Source of the DNA: Onchocerca lupi
Taxonomy: Eukaryota; Nematoda; Chromadorea; Rhabditida; Onchocercidae
Direction: 5' to 3'
DNA length: 64,000 nucleotides
Assembly: GCA_028564675.1 (NCBI GenBank)
Contig: JAOVVO010000101.1
Span: forward strand, 1 to 64,000
Below, in pieces: positions 26,340-39,100 of the stretch (position 1 is the stretch's first letter; the number at the start of each line of letters is the position of its first letter). A program made the translations under genes and the position numbers. Below the pieces are notes generated by a model. It did not search any database, was not told the DNA's origin, and saw nothing but the letters and a program-made list of their open reading frames with translations.

Positions 26340-27339
26340 CTGGAATAGAATACTTTGAATGCAATTATTTTGTCATCTAAAACATCATTTCAAAATAAAA
26401 GAAAAGAGAATTAGAATTCATTTTCATAGCTACTATTAAAAAAATTACCTACCTGTCTGCCTGTCAATTCAGAATGTTAGGACGCTCAACTAATAAACTT
26501 CAGAATTAAAAGAATATGAATAGATATTACTATCGAGGATAACATCTCCTGTTATTAGGATTTTCATTCTTATTTCATCTATTTAAGCCATAAAAAATAT
26601 AGTACTATAATTTTTAAAATAAGACGCCTTATTTTGCAAACAATATTCCTTTTCTACAGTTATAATCACTGGTTAACTTCAAAGAAATCGACACATTATC
26701 GATACGAAATAGATTCCGAGTTCCGAATTTCTGCTGGATGAATGAATTAATATAATTTAGAACAGAATATATTGCTTTATTTCATACTATATGTCATGTG
26801 ACTTATGGAAAATCTTTGTTATTTTTGATTTATAACGGAAATGTACATCAAATTAGTATAACTATCAAATTTACACCATATAATAATCACTATAACAAAA
26901 AAATGGCATAAAATCTGAGAAATGGTACCTTGTTTAGATGAGGCCATAAATTTGAGGAAAACGTCTCACTATAGAAATGCTGCAAGCAATGACCTGAAAG
27001 AATTTACCAGTTTTACTGATATTTTGCCATAAGAAGTTAAACTATACAAAAAGAAAGAACCTAAAAACAACTGCTAGAATCTACACTCATGACTGAAATT
27101 CGTCAGTTTTCTTATAACATAACAATTCCATCCTTTGTTCTTAAAAATTATATACATATGAGACATGAAGTCAGATGTATGGTCTTCACAATTTAGTGAA
27201 GAACATAGGTATTATGATGCATCATACGAACATAGTATAGATGAAACAACCAACCAACAGAGTACTAATATGTTGTTTATCTGTCCTTAAGCGACATGTG
27301 CAGAGCAGTAAGGATACTCATGAGATACGTGAGACAAAA

Positions 27340-27361
27340 CGCACGTGTAATAACACGTGCG
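27340..27361. promoter_or_regulatory. Paired CACGTG E-boxes in a perfect inverted repeat
   Basis: A 9-bp perfect inverted repeat with a 4-base spacer (aata) contains two CACGTG hexamers, 27342-27347 and 27354-27359, centred 12 bp apart. CACGTG is the core site of many bHLH and bHLH-ZIP factors. It lies in a stretch with no firm gene. Binding is inference. Confidence 0.35.
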
Positions 27362-27639
27362 ACGGCACATGTAGCAAACGTATAAAGGCATTTCAAACTT
27401 TATTTTCACCATCATTTTCAATACAAAACTCCGTGTAGTCAGAATGGACAAGAAAGCAACATCAAGACAATATGCTAGACAGGTCACGGACACGCAAACC
27501 TATTCTTACTTACTTCCAACGGAATCTTACGTCAGATTTCTATAAATTTAAACAAACTTTCCTGCAATTTAAATCTCCCGCTGTATCGTATCATAAAATC
27601 CTCCCTTACGAAGAATTCGGGAATGGTTAATGGATGTGT

Positions 27640-27990
27640 TGCAGCGGAAAAGTCTCAGGATGAAAATAATAGGCACATGATAGGTTTAGGCTAGATGATT
27701 TTAGGAGGGGATTGGGTGGAGATGGTTGATGCCGCGGTGTCGGGGAGTCCGGGTGTTGCCGCGGTGATAGTGAACTACAAGGATGATCTAAATATTGCGG
27801 ATTTTAATGCTCTTTCTACTATGGAAGATGGGGTGAAAGGGGATTGAAAGGTGAAATTCTGGAAAATGAATAACAGGTTCTGTGATACCGGCATAGGTCT
27901 TCCCACACAATGAATTAAGAAGTGGTTAGTTATATCCATGTACCAGTAAGTTGTGGTAGCAGTAATGTGATATTCGGATCGTACCATGTT
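27640..27990 (-). other. GC-richer island, possible Pro-rich coding exon
   Basis: Around 27690-27780 the sequence is clearly richer in G and C than its neighbours and carries two copies of gccgcggtg. Read on the minus strand behind a TTGTAG acceptor, one frame gives a Ser/Pro-rich peptide (PDSPTPRHQPSPPNP) and another a Thr/Ala/Pro-rich one. A second open stretch (27785-27987) precedes it. Either could belong to the unrecognised minus-strand gene downstream. No start codon or clean donor was found. Confidence 0.25.
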
Positions 27991-28794
27991 TCGATGTTAT
28001 TCGAACATCAGTATAGTATGGAGAGTATCACTGATACAGAAACCATGATTATTATACTACCAATTTTGATGAAAATTCCAGAACTCCCAGGAATGATTTG
28101 ATTCTTTTGTCCCGAGTAAAGTGATTCATTCAGTATTGAACGGGATTGCTGTTTCTGGATATGAAGTCTATATAATTACTATTTGTAAATACTAGATGAT
28201 TACATAATTTTTGATGAAATAAGTTAGGAATGGTTTGTGCCGAATAATTGGTTAGTGACAAGTTTTCATAAGATCTCTAAGAATTACTTCTGAGGTGATT
28301 ACTTATATCCATTTATTCATATATTTCTGACAGTCGATCGAAAAACTTGTTTTCTTTCCTACGAATACTATACAGTAATATACACAAATACTATCAGTTA
28401 TCGATGAATTGTAACAGTGAGATAATGGGTCAAACTCAGCGTTGATATCACTTGAATTTAGCATAAATCTTTTGGGTGACAACATTCAACCATGATCTTC
28501 GCGTCGATTTTTCGTATCACTTATGACATAGAAAACATTTATGTTTACTTTACATTACACTGTTCACATTCATGTTCTAGGCTAATATCAGTTGTTGTTA
28601 TATCCGTTTTGTTTTTTAGCTTTGATTTACCGAAAGCACCAGAAATAATGGATATGAATAGCTCCATATTACAATAGATATATCTTTTGGTAGCAAAACC
28701 ACTGTGCTTGCACTGCTTTGGAAAATCGCTCAATACAGAAAAGGGAAAAAAAGACAAGGCGATATACAAAATAATTTTAAATAAAACAGGAAGA

Positions 28795-31688
28795 ATGGTT
28801 GAGTACGGTGTAAACGTCACAAACAAATTCGGATTTTTATCAGACGATGGTATGTACTAAAAGTTTTTATAAAAAATGTACAATGATGCTCATAGGAAAA
28901 ACTTAGTGTTGGCGAATTTGGTTTATGTTACAACACTTTTTTTTTTATTTTTATGTCATTTGCTTCATTAATTTAATTCTTTTAAAATATACATCGATTA
29001 AAATCATTTAATTTCTATTTTACTTGTTAAACATTTGTAAGATTAGTGGAAGAGGATTTGTCTAGATAGACGTTTTTTTTTTTTTTTTGGAAAGCAGAAG
29101 GGACTTGTAAACGATAAATGGAATAATTGTTATTTAGCACGGTTAATCGCAATTTAATAATAATGATGATAAATTGCATTTTGTACAATACAAATTATGT
29201 TATATTGCAGAGGTGGATGATCCGGAAATGATATTCAGGAAAGCTGAAGCTTTGAGTAAGAAAGAGGAAAAAAGTGCAAGCCAGAAAAAAGCTGACAAAA
29301 ATGCTGCGGCAAGGAAGAAGAAGGAAATTACTTCAGCAACGGTGATGACAGCTGTGGCAAGGGAAACCGAAGCAAAAAAGCCACAGCTACCAGTTGGTGG
29401 GATGAAGAAAAATGACTGTAAGCTAATATATTGAAAGTTACTTGAATATGATCTTTTTGGCTTTGTGATTTGAAATGAAAGTTAAACAGAGTAATTGATA
29501 AATTCCGGATATGATTAGAAGAATCATGGGAGACAGTAATCTTTTTGCAAATTAAGTTCTCAAGTTTCGATAATTTGCATACCTCCTTTTTATATTTTAG
29601 TTAGCAAAGAGAATAAGGAAAATCGACCAGATGGTGAACGTAACCGTGGAAGGGGAAGGGGTCGTGGTGGTATTGGTCGCGGCCGAGGCTTTATACAGCA
29701 ATCTGATAATACACGCCCAGCACTTGATCAGGTAATCAGTTTTCATTTTGCTGAATAGATTTGAACAAACTGTCATTTTTTGTTAGTTCAAGATGTTTTT
29801 TAAATAGTTTTGCATCCTAGATCGATCGATTTAATTCTTTATTTTTTATTTTTTGGTCATTCGTCAAAAAAAAAAAAAAAAAAATATTTTGTGGTAGTTC
29901 GAAGTGAAATTGCAGAAATAGAAACATTGTGATTTAAATTAATTCTGTGAAATCTTGCTTTATTCTAAGATATGTTTACTACGGTGAGCATATAGTCCAC
30001 TTCATGTTTGCAGATTTTATCTTTTTAAAATGTCTAGTCTGAAATTTGTTATGATTAATACTGTTCAGAATGGTGAGCGTGATGTCATGGCTGAAAGGTT
30101 CGGCGAGGGAAGAGGACGAGGACGCGGTCGTGGAAACAGGGGGCGATTGCCTTTGTAAGTTATCGTAGAAATTGCTCGGAACAAAATCTTGCGACTTTTT
30201 GTCTTATTTCGAATTTTTTCTCGATGCTGTATCTTCCCCAGATTTAAAAATGTGGTTACATTTGTTTGAGAATGAATATTCTTCGGATTTAATTTTTCTT
30301 CAGAGAATATCTGTTCACTGTAAGTATTAAGTCTGAGTTTTCGATTTTAAAGATTACCTGGGAAATTATTTCTGGTTGATTTGTTTTAGTCGTGGTGGAC
30401 GAGGTGGCACACGGAATGTTGACGGAGATCAGGATCACAATATGATGGACTTACAACTGGAGTTGAATGGTAATGGAAATATTGATCAGTTTGGTTGCGA
30501 ACGTCAAAATCTCACCGGTTAGTTTTGACTTATCATATGTTTGAGAAATGATAGTTTTTCCATTAGGATGATTGATATTGAAAAAATGATCGTGACTTCA
30601 TTAATTATGTAATCAAGTTCTTCATGCCAGATTTTGGGACTTATCGTGTTTCAAATCGTGGTGGACGAGGCGGATTCCGTGGAAGTGATCGTGATGGTGA
30701 ACGTGAGCGACCTGTATTCCGTGGTGGACGTGGGCGAGGTGGACGTCAGTTTGAGCGAATAAGTGGATCGGATCGAACAGGCGTTAAATCAATGGATAGA
30801 AAGGATGGTTTCGGAAAGGGTAATTGGGGAACTGATCAGGATGAAATGAATGGGCAGAACGAACAGATGAATGATGGAACTGAAGGTATAATTCAACTTG
30901 TAAATAATATATCTCATTACATGTTTAAGGTATGTAATGTTATCAACTACTAAAAGATCTTTATTGATGAGCACTGACGAATTAATTGCTATGGTAGTTT
31001 TTATCGTTTTGCTTGCGGGACAGACGATTGGTATCCTTTTATACATACACATTCATATTATAAAATTTCCTGGATTTGATAAAAGTTGCTTTTCATCAGA
31101 GGAATGAATATGTATATAATTTTTGTAGGTGTCATGAAGGAAGATGATGCGACATCACGCGAAAAAACTCAGGAAGAACTACGTTTGGAAGCTGAAGCTG
31201 AAGCACGTGCTAAGCAACTCACTCTAGATGAGTTCAAGGCACAGATTGCCTCCAAGCGTTCGGAGCCTCACTTTAATATACGTCAAGCTGGTGAGGGTGC
31301 TAATGATAAGGATTTCGGAAAACTTATTCCTCTTAATAAGCCAATCATGGAGGAAAATTCGGAGGAGGAAATCGTCGTTGTGGTATGTTCCTTTGATTTT
31401 ATTGTATTTTTTTTTTCTTTTTTTTGAATTTAGTTCTTTAAGAGAAAATGAGAATTCAGCAATTTTTATTTCGCATTGAGGTTATTTCAGCGTCGTGAAC
31501 CACGTACCAAGCGACTAGATATCGAGATCAATTTCACGGATGAGCAACGTGGTGGACGTGGTGGTCGTGTAAGAGATGGTTTTAAGGGTGGACGCGGTTC
31601 ACGTGGTGGACGAGATAATCGCAATTCAAAGCAAGTTCAGTCATTCGAAGTGTCTGCTGATGCATTCCCGGCACTCGGAAGTCAATAA
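28795..31688 (+). CDS. vig-1: SERBP1/HABP4-family RGG RNA-binding protein (VIG-1 homologue)
   Basis: Eight exons (28795-28849, 29211-29417, 29601-29731, 30069-30154, 30390-30517, 30631-30885, 31129-31382, 31491-31688) give 437 residues in unbroken phase. The N-terminus has the family motif VTNKFGFLSDDEVDDPEM, where SERBP1 has VTN-x-F-x-x-LFDDE. A Lys/Ala/Glu-rich helix follows, then several RG/RGG blocks (GRGRGRGGIGRGRG, GRGRGRGRGNRG, GGRGRGGRQ). The conserved central region (DRTGVKSMDRKDGFGKGNWG) precedes the KQLTLDEFKAQ helix, FNIRQAGEG and a C-terminal RGG block, with FPALGSQ at the end. Family members bind mRNA and ribosomes; the Drosophila and C. elegans forms were found with RISC. Arg-Gly repeats are typical sites for arginine methylation. 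The start lies five bases after an AAACAG acceptor. Confidence 0.93.
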
Positions 31689-32268
31689 TTCATGCAGGAT
31701 TCGCATACTCGGAGATAAAAAAGAGAAAAAACTTGTTAATTTTGAAAATGAATTATTCAACTTTTGGCTTTCGCCAATAATCTAATTGCTTATACACAAA
31801 ATATTTTGACGACGTTTGGTATTGTTTGTAGAAAATTTTTCTCATGCGCTTCTCTTCTTTGCCCTCTCGTTTGTTACACCGTTCAGAGCGGAGGAAGAGA
31901 GGGTGAAAGGCGTGTTATGCATTCAGGATGTTTGGTTTACAAAGACTTTTTGTTCATTATTTTTGTTTCCTTCTAATCAGAAATTAAGCCCGAGGAAATT
32001 GATTCATTCGAATTAAGATAATCTTTAAAATACTCCGTAGGTTGCACGTGTTGTTTCTTTTCTTTCAGATTTTATTAGTTTAAATCTTAAATATTTGTTT
32101 CCTTCTATGTTCTAACACGAATTATATGAACCACTTCCCCTAATTATCCTTTTATATTCTGTAAATGGGTATGTTGTTTGGACGAACTCCACATTGTCTT
32201 GTTTTCTTTTTCCAAATGGAATTTTGCATTTCAACAATCACAGTACGAAAATGCATCAATCTAACATT

Positions 32269-32299
<31 letters not shown>

Positions 32300-33148
32300 G
32301 AGTCATACTTCGAGTTTCCAGGACGAGTTTTACTTTGTCTTATGATGTAAAAGAGTTGTCTTTTAAAAAATGATTTTGTTGAGAAGTGTTCTTGTAACAT
32401 CGTATTATAAATATGATAGGATGTTCTAGTGGATGCGTTTCGTTGGACAGATACTAAGACTGTAATTTGGAAAGAAATATTGTTGCCGATTTCTTGATTC
32501 TGGACATTTTTTTCAAAGCATCCTGGATAACTTTTTAATCCATGTAAGATTTAATGCGTGTATTATTCTTCGTCATCCTCTCATGAACAGTTTCGGTTAA
32601 TGTATTTTACGGCAAGTAAACTACAGCTGTTGAACATAGAAATGCTTGTCATGAAAGGTCATTGCGGTTGAAAATCTAGTTTAAGAAGAAGCAGTTATAA
32701 GAATCAATTCTCAACAGTATGTTCTTCAAACCAGTCATTACATATGTCCATTTATCGAGAGATATTTAATAGAATAGCAAAGTAATTTGTAGATTATTGG
32801 CGCAGCAGAATGCGATAAAAAAAAAGAAAAGAAATGAGATGGTTTGTTCATTGGAAGAATGAGGCTTTATATCTGGGCTTTTTTCTAAATCGTAATTACT
32901 GCATGCAGCCTCGTTCCTCGATTATAGTCTTATGAAACTGTTCTGAAATCAGCATTTTTGTTCGTATTATCCGGTTTCGGTTTCTGCATTCTATAATTGC
33001 TTTTTCCGCTGCTCTGTTTTATAACTTTTTTGAATCTTTATATGCATTCAAAGCAGAATTTAACAAATGACATTCAAAATTAAGTGATCCTATCATTTCA
33101 CCCGTAGCTGAAAAAGAAGTGATAAACTTCTACAGATTTCAGGAATAT
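31689..33148. other. 3' flank and convergent intergenic region
   Basis: This lies between the convergent ends of the VIG-1 and AMPK gamma genes. It holds an uninterrupted run of 29 T (32271-32299) and a second CACGTG near 32045. No coding exon was seen. Confidence 0.5.
32271..32299. repeat. Poly-T run of 29 bases
   Basis: A homopolymer run directly visible in the 3' flank of the VIG-1 homologue; likely length-variable. Confidence 0.9.
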
Positions 33149-36100
33149 TCATTCAACAATGGGAGTTGAAGGTAAATCACTGTACAAAATATATGAAATG
33201 AAATCAGATAGGGATATTGCACCAGTCAATCTTCCGCTTTTTGGATTAATGACAAATACACATCGACAATCTTTTCGGCTAAGAGCGAAGTCAAGAATTT
33301 GATTAACAGTATCAGTTTCTGACAAGAATAGCATAGGTGGCCGATTTTTAATTGCTTCCATTGTTGTCAAATTCTGACATTGCTTCTAAAAGGTAAATAG
33401 ATATGTAAAAACAGCAGTACAAACTGTTTCTGAAGATTAAGAAATAAAAAAAATACCGGAATTCAAAAACACTCCACCACCTCCTTCCCTCTCCTAATGT
33501 CGTGCTCACGATTTTTTTTAGCATTCAGTCCTTTTAATTTTATAATACGCGCATCTTTTTCTATTTAATATTTAATTTTAAGACAATTCTTAGGAATTTA
33601 TTGTTAGACCTTTTCTCTTTTGAACATTATATTTACGCATTTCCTATGAAATGATCGGTTAAATGTATGTTGAATGGAAAACAACATTTTTAAAATTTCA
33701 AATATTAATTATTAGAAATAACTATTACTTTGAAACTTTTAGCATCCGCAAGAGCATAAGCGATATCTGTTTTGCATATCACGTCTATCGGACGATTCTC
33801 ACCATCAATTATCGGCAAACTAGAAATACGATAATCGAGCATCTTCTGGGCTACCGTTTCCAGATTATCCTTTTCATGAACCTATGATAAATAAAAAAAT
33901 GGGTTTATTACTGTTAAGAAAGATCGAGAAGTTAATTTGAAGCATGAAATTCTTATTAATCAATAATTCTATATTCTCAACTTAATTCATTATTTAAATT
34001 ATAATCATTTCATAGCTCATCAGACGTACTGAACCAACCGCAGTTTTGAAATCTCACAGTCTGCTCGAATCTATAATTAGAGCTTCGAAAAGGTAATATT
34101 TTCTAAACCATGCAATTCTTGGTAGAGTTGCCTTCTATAATTCCGCTTTTTTACTAGACTATCATCAGATCTGTCTCAATTTCCGAGATATTATTATATT
34201 CAAGACTCCTATCATTCCTATATCACTTGGTCAACCACTGCTCTTCAGATTTTAAATTCGAACATTTTGTATTTTTCGTGTTGTTTCTCCTCCATTCGAT
34301 AATACTACTTAATAAAAGTAAATTAATATTAAATACGTTGTCCAATTTATTTTTTATAACATTGAACCATTTACTATTATTACATTAGCAGATTAATTTG
34401 CATTGAAACAATCATTGATTTGCAGAAAATTAAAATACCGTTTGCAAATTTTTCCATGTGCCTATTTTTGATTTTTTGATATCCCAATCAAGCCAAGATG
34501 CAAAATGCAACGAACGATTCTGAAAATAATGAATTTCTCTTTTATTAGCTTTTTTTGCTTCTTGATTACCGAAAAGTATGCGTTAAACTTTGAGTTACTC
34601 AACCACTGATTTTGATGGTTGTGAAAGAACAATAATTAGGTTTCAAGTAATTTTATGTAATTGGAAAATTTATCTAAACGGATAGAAAGTCGGAATAATT
34701 TTGCAATTATCCTTAAAGGCTTAAGCTTAGATTGTACACTTCTTGCTCCTTCTCTTTCCGTCACATATAATTTCATATAATGCATCGAAGTAAATGAGTT
34801 GAAAGAGCGAACCTGCTTATGAACTGCTTGCAAAATTCGTTTAATGGTAAGTAAATAGAGGACATCGCCAGCTTGATCTGGATAGATTACTATTCGATGA
34901 ACGCGATTAGAGCAAAATTCATGACATGCTTCCAGCAATCTGAATTTTGTCATTTTCAAAATTTGCAATGAAATGAAATTATTCGTCATGTTTCATGTTT
35001 ATTGAAAGCCTAATTTGTCATCACTTCATGATAATCACAGAAAGTTATGAACTAAGGAAGGAACAGCTAGAAGTTCTGTCATTATTATCATTATCAGTTA
35101 GTGCTTCTGCTAGGAATTGAAATGAAAGGGAAGAAAAATTTCAATTCAGGAATATGAATGCTTCATGTGAATGTTATTTCTAACATACATTTTAACAATA
35201 ATTTTAAAAGCAGAAGAAATAAAACTTTGATGAGAAGTGAATGAAGCTAACTTGCATGATCCTTCGAGCCATACTAACTGATTGGCCGAGATGGCTTCTT
35301 CAACGGTTGTCGATTCTTCACTCGTTTGCGATAGAAGCGAAATCAGAAAATCGGTAAGAGTAAGTACCGCGATGACACTTTCCCTTCTACTACTCCATAC
35401 AACCACCGAACCAACACCCCATTCGATTAAGACTTTGAAGGCTTTTTCTAACTGCAATCTTTCTAATGCTTTTCTAATAATTACCCCAAAATAATGATAG
35501 AAAAATTACATTCGGAAAGTCTTCTGGAAAACTGACGAAGAAACCACAAAGTATGGACTGTATGACTGAAAATCTTCAGGATTTCATTTCAACTTATATT
35601 AGCATTTTTCATTTTACATTTAAACTTATATTTTTGTCGCAGTAAAATTTAGCTAAATGAATCGCTGGAAAAAGTCATTTCTTGTCTTTTTTCTTCCTTC
35701 TGTTCATTATTTAGATTAAATTACGAAAAAATAGAACTTAATTTAATAATTCTGCTCTTATCAATCTACTGCAATTTTTTGTAATATGAGTAATGTAATT
35801 GAGAATTTCTTTACCACTTTATAAATGGATGGATTGATTTGCGGGAGATAGGATGAATATTTTAAATGACAAAAAAAGGAAACGATTATGAGTTACACTT
35901 GACTCAGGCTTAGAGCACATAAATTCCAATTCTATTATTATGAAAAATTGGTATTTAAATTTATATGAATACTGAAGAGGTATGTATATGTAATTTACCT
36001 TCACTTTACTATCCACAAGAATAACTCGACCGGCATGTGGTGCCAATTCATAACAATTTACCACTTTCATATATTGCTTGTATGGGTCTAAATTATTATC

Positions 36101-39100
36101 TGAAATTGAAAAATTAGCTTAAAAAGCTTACAAACCATTCATTAAAAAATATCAAATTTTAAATTGTGTCAGCAATGAAGGCATTATGATAATTGAATTT
36201 ATCACATCATTTTTCCTAAATCTATTCGAACAAAATTGGTATTTAAATTTGAAATACAAAAAGAAAGTAGAAAGAGAGTTATTCGCTTAATATCAATTAG
36301 TTGAACAGTTAAATGTACCTAAAAGACCAATAACATCCACTGATACCGGACGTGATGTCTTCCGTAAAATCAAAAAATCCTGAAATATTACGACAGTTAA
36401 GCAATAAATTTTAATCAAGAAGGAAGAAAAACTTTTTTTTTTTGGATCTATCTTTAATTTTTGGTCTAAGTTTCATTCATTTTTTGAATTATTTCATTAT
36501 AAGTTTGAAAAATCAAAAATTTGCGAAGTATATGGAGAAAACATCTGGCAATCTATTTCGTTGCGAAATACTTTTTTTTTTTTTTATCCAAACAGTATTT
36601 TATATATTTGAATTGTTGAATAATCTTTGTCACTTAAAAAAAAAAAAATAGTTTTCTCCACGAATATATCACTTCACTGCTTATTTGTTCATTTCGTTTT
36701 TTTTTTTTCCTTTTCTTTCATCGATATTTAAAAGCTATCGCAGAAAGTTAAATCTATTTAAATTCAAATTAAACTGGTATATAAATTTAAAAAAGAAAAT
36801 AAAGGAACAAACAGTGCTATTTGAACGCGGTCGACGAAATGCCCTGGCATCATCATAAAGATCGCATGATTGGTTATCATCCCGCAGATCGTACACTGAT
36901 TCCACCGGACAACATTCAATCTAAATATGAATTTAATAAATCTCAAATCAATAATGGAGATATTCTTGTCATTCTGTATCACAGGATGATTCACTGAATG
37001 ATTCTTTTCTTTTTCGAACAATTATGAAATATTTTGAAAATTTTAAAAGAGCAGTGAATATTTTTAGTATCTTTTATATTTCACTCTTTTTCCCAATTTT
37101 AATTTAAAACTTAAAAGGATTGAAATGATAATTTAATCAGTTATTTTGTACAACAAAGCTTTTACGACAATTTATGACTTCTTTCCCTTTTCCATTCTCC
37201 ATTAAATGATCAATAACTGTAGAAATTAATAATCTTCCAATTCGTTTTTCCCTTCCAATCTTTCATCATTATTTCGCGCATAAATGGAAGGAAATTTAGT
37301 GAAAGAATAATACAAATATTGCAATATAACATATTATAAATGATGCAAAATGAGGAAAAGAAAAAAGAAAATGTGAAAGGATAAACCTGAACACGTCGTA
37401 ATGGCTTATTTATAGGAGGCCATGGAATTTTTTGCTTTTCATTACTACCCATTGATTCGCTTCGAGAACGTCCAACTAAAACTCGTAAACCTAGAAAAGT
37501 GGGAAATAACTCAGTCTGAATATTTTGATTGAAAAATTGTCTCTCAATTGAATGTAATGTAATTTGAATGGAAAGTCGAGAACTAGAGTGAAGAGTATTT
37601 TAAGAAGAATTTGAACACTGATTAACTGTTGCTTATCATTTTTGTATTGAACATGAAGAATAGTTATTGCCAACTCTGACAATTCAAGATATGAGATCAT
37701 ATGATCTTGAAATAAACTGCTAATTATTCTTCATGATCGATATAAAAATGAAATAAGCGAAAAGTGGATAAACTTGACGAATGCTCAAATCTAAATGCTT
37801 TATTTATATGATAAGAATAAGTTCAACATGTTTATGAAATTAGCGGAATTAATGCAAAAAGGAAAATTAATCATATCGGTTTTTTTGGTGGTTTCAAATC
37901 CAATGAAGGAAAATGATTACTGGATGGAATGAACTTTCAGGAAAATGATTACTGGATGGAATGAAAAAAGTTTCTAACATTAACTTCAAAATAGAAGGAT
38001 TTTTAAGCAAGGATGAAAAGTTTGTCGGGCAGTCTATCTATCCCATAAATAATAACTAGGAATGAGTTTTTTTGATTACTCTATCATAAATCATTTCAGC
38101 TACAAATATAAATGTTTAATTAAAAACTATCCTAGTGGAACTCATTTCTTTGTCAGTCTAAGGAATCATTTCTACCTGTTACGTTTTTAGTAGATTTTGA
38201 TGAACTGAGAGAAAGAGAAAATTTCAATTATTGTAATATGAGTCAAAAAAAAAAAAAAGAAAAAAGATAAAAGTAGAAGAACAAACAGTGATGAAGTAAG
38301 CAAAGAAAGCAAATATTAAGACAATTAAACGGAAGGAAATTTAAAAAAAGTTCAATTCAACGCAACAAAAAATTTCCAATTAATTGAAACTATAATCAAA
38401 AACAAAACTTTATGACTGTGACAAAATATGTGGGCAATTAAGGAGTGATCTGCACAATGTTTTCGATTCTTTTCATCCTATTATACAGCTATGAAATTAG
38501 TTTGTCGCTTTTTTTCGACTAAAATTCAATTAATACAAACTTTTTTTTTGATATAACTACGGAAAAAAAAAATTTTTTTTCAGTGAATTTGAAAAGCACC
38601 AGTATCCTCCTCAGATCTTGTGTCAATGCTTGATATTCAATTGAAGTTGACATTTGGCGTTGACAAAAGAATATATTAGCTAAGGCTAAAATATAGAATC
38701 TTGGATCGTATGCAAATTATTTTGGACTGAAAACAAAAAAGAAATTATCAACTGATGAAAAAGAAATGTCAGACGGTATTATCATCTTATCAAGAGCTAT
38801 TTGCAAAACTAAACAAGCAGAATATGAAGAACTAAACAGACAAAAATTATAATTTTGGAACTGTCATAACAAATATGGGAAAGAGCTGTGAAAAATCCAA
38901 AAGTGCAGTGGAAGTGAGAAAAAAAGTTCTGAAATATTTCGGAATTTCAGAATAAAAACTGAAGGTAAAATTTGATTAGAACTTCGGACATATCATCGTA
39001 GTAGTTGAGAAGATCATTAAATCGATATCTCATACAGATAATTAAATCAAAATGAAGAAAAACAACATTAGCAGTACAAGGATTGCAATTCGAAATCAAA

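Noticed and set aside
34028..34070. Possible extra AMPK gamma exon (TTATAG acceptor, GTACGT donor)
   Set aside because: The flanking exons join in phase without it, and the resulting ...TWKNLQTVHEKDN... spacing matches mammalian gamma exactly, so inclusion would break CBS3.
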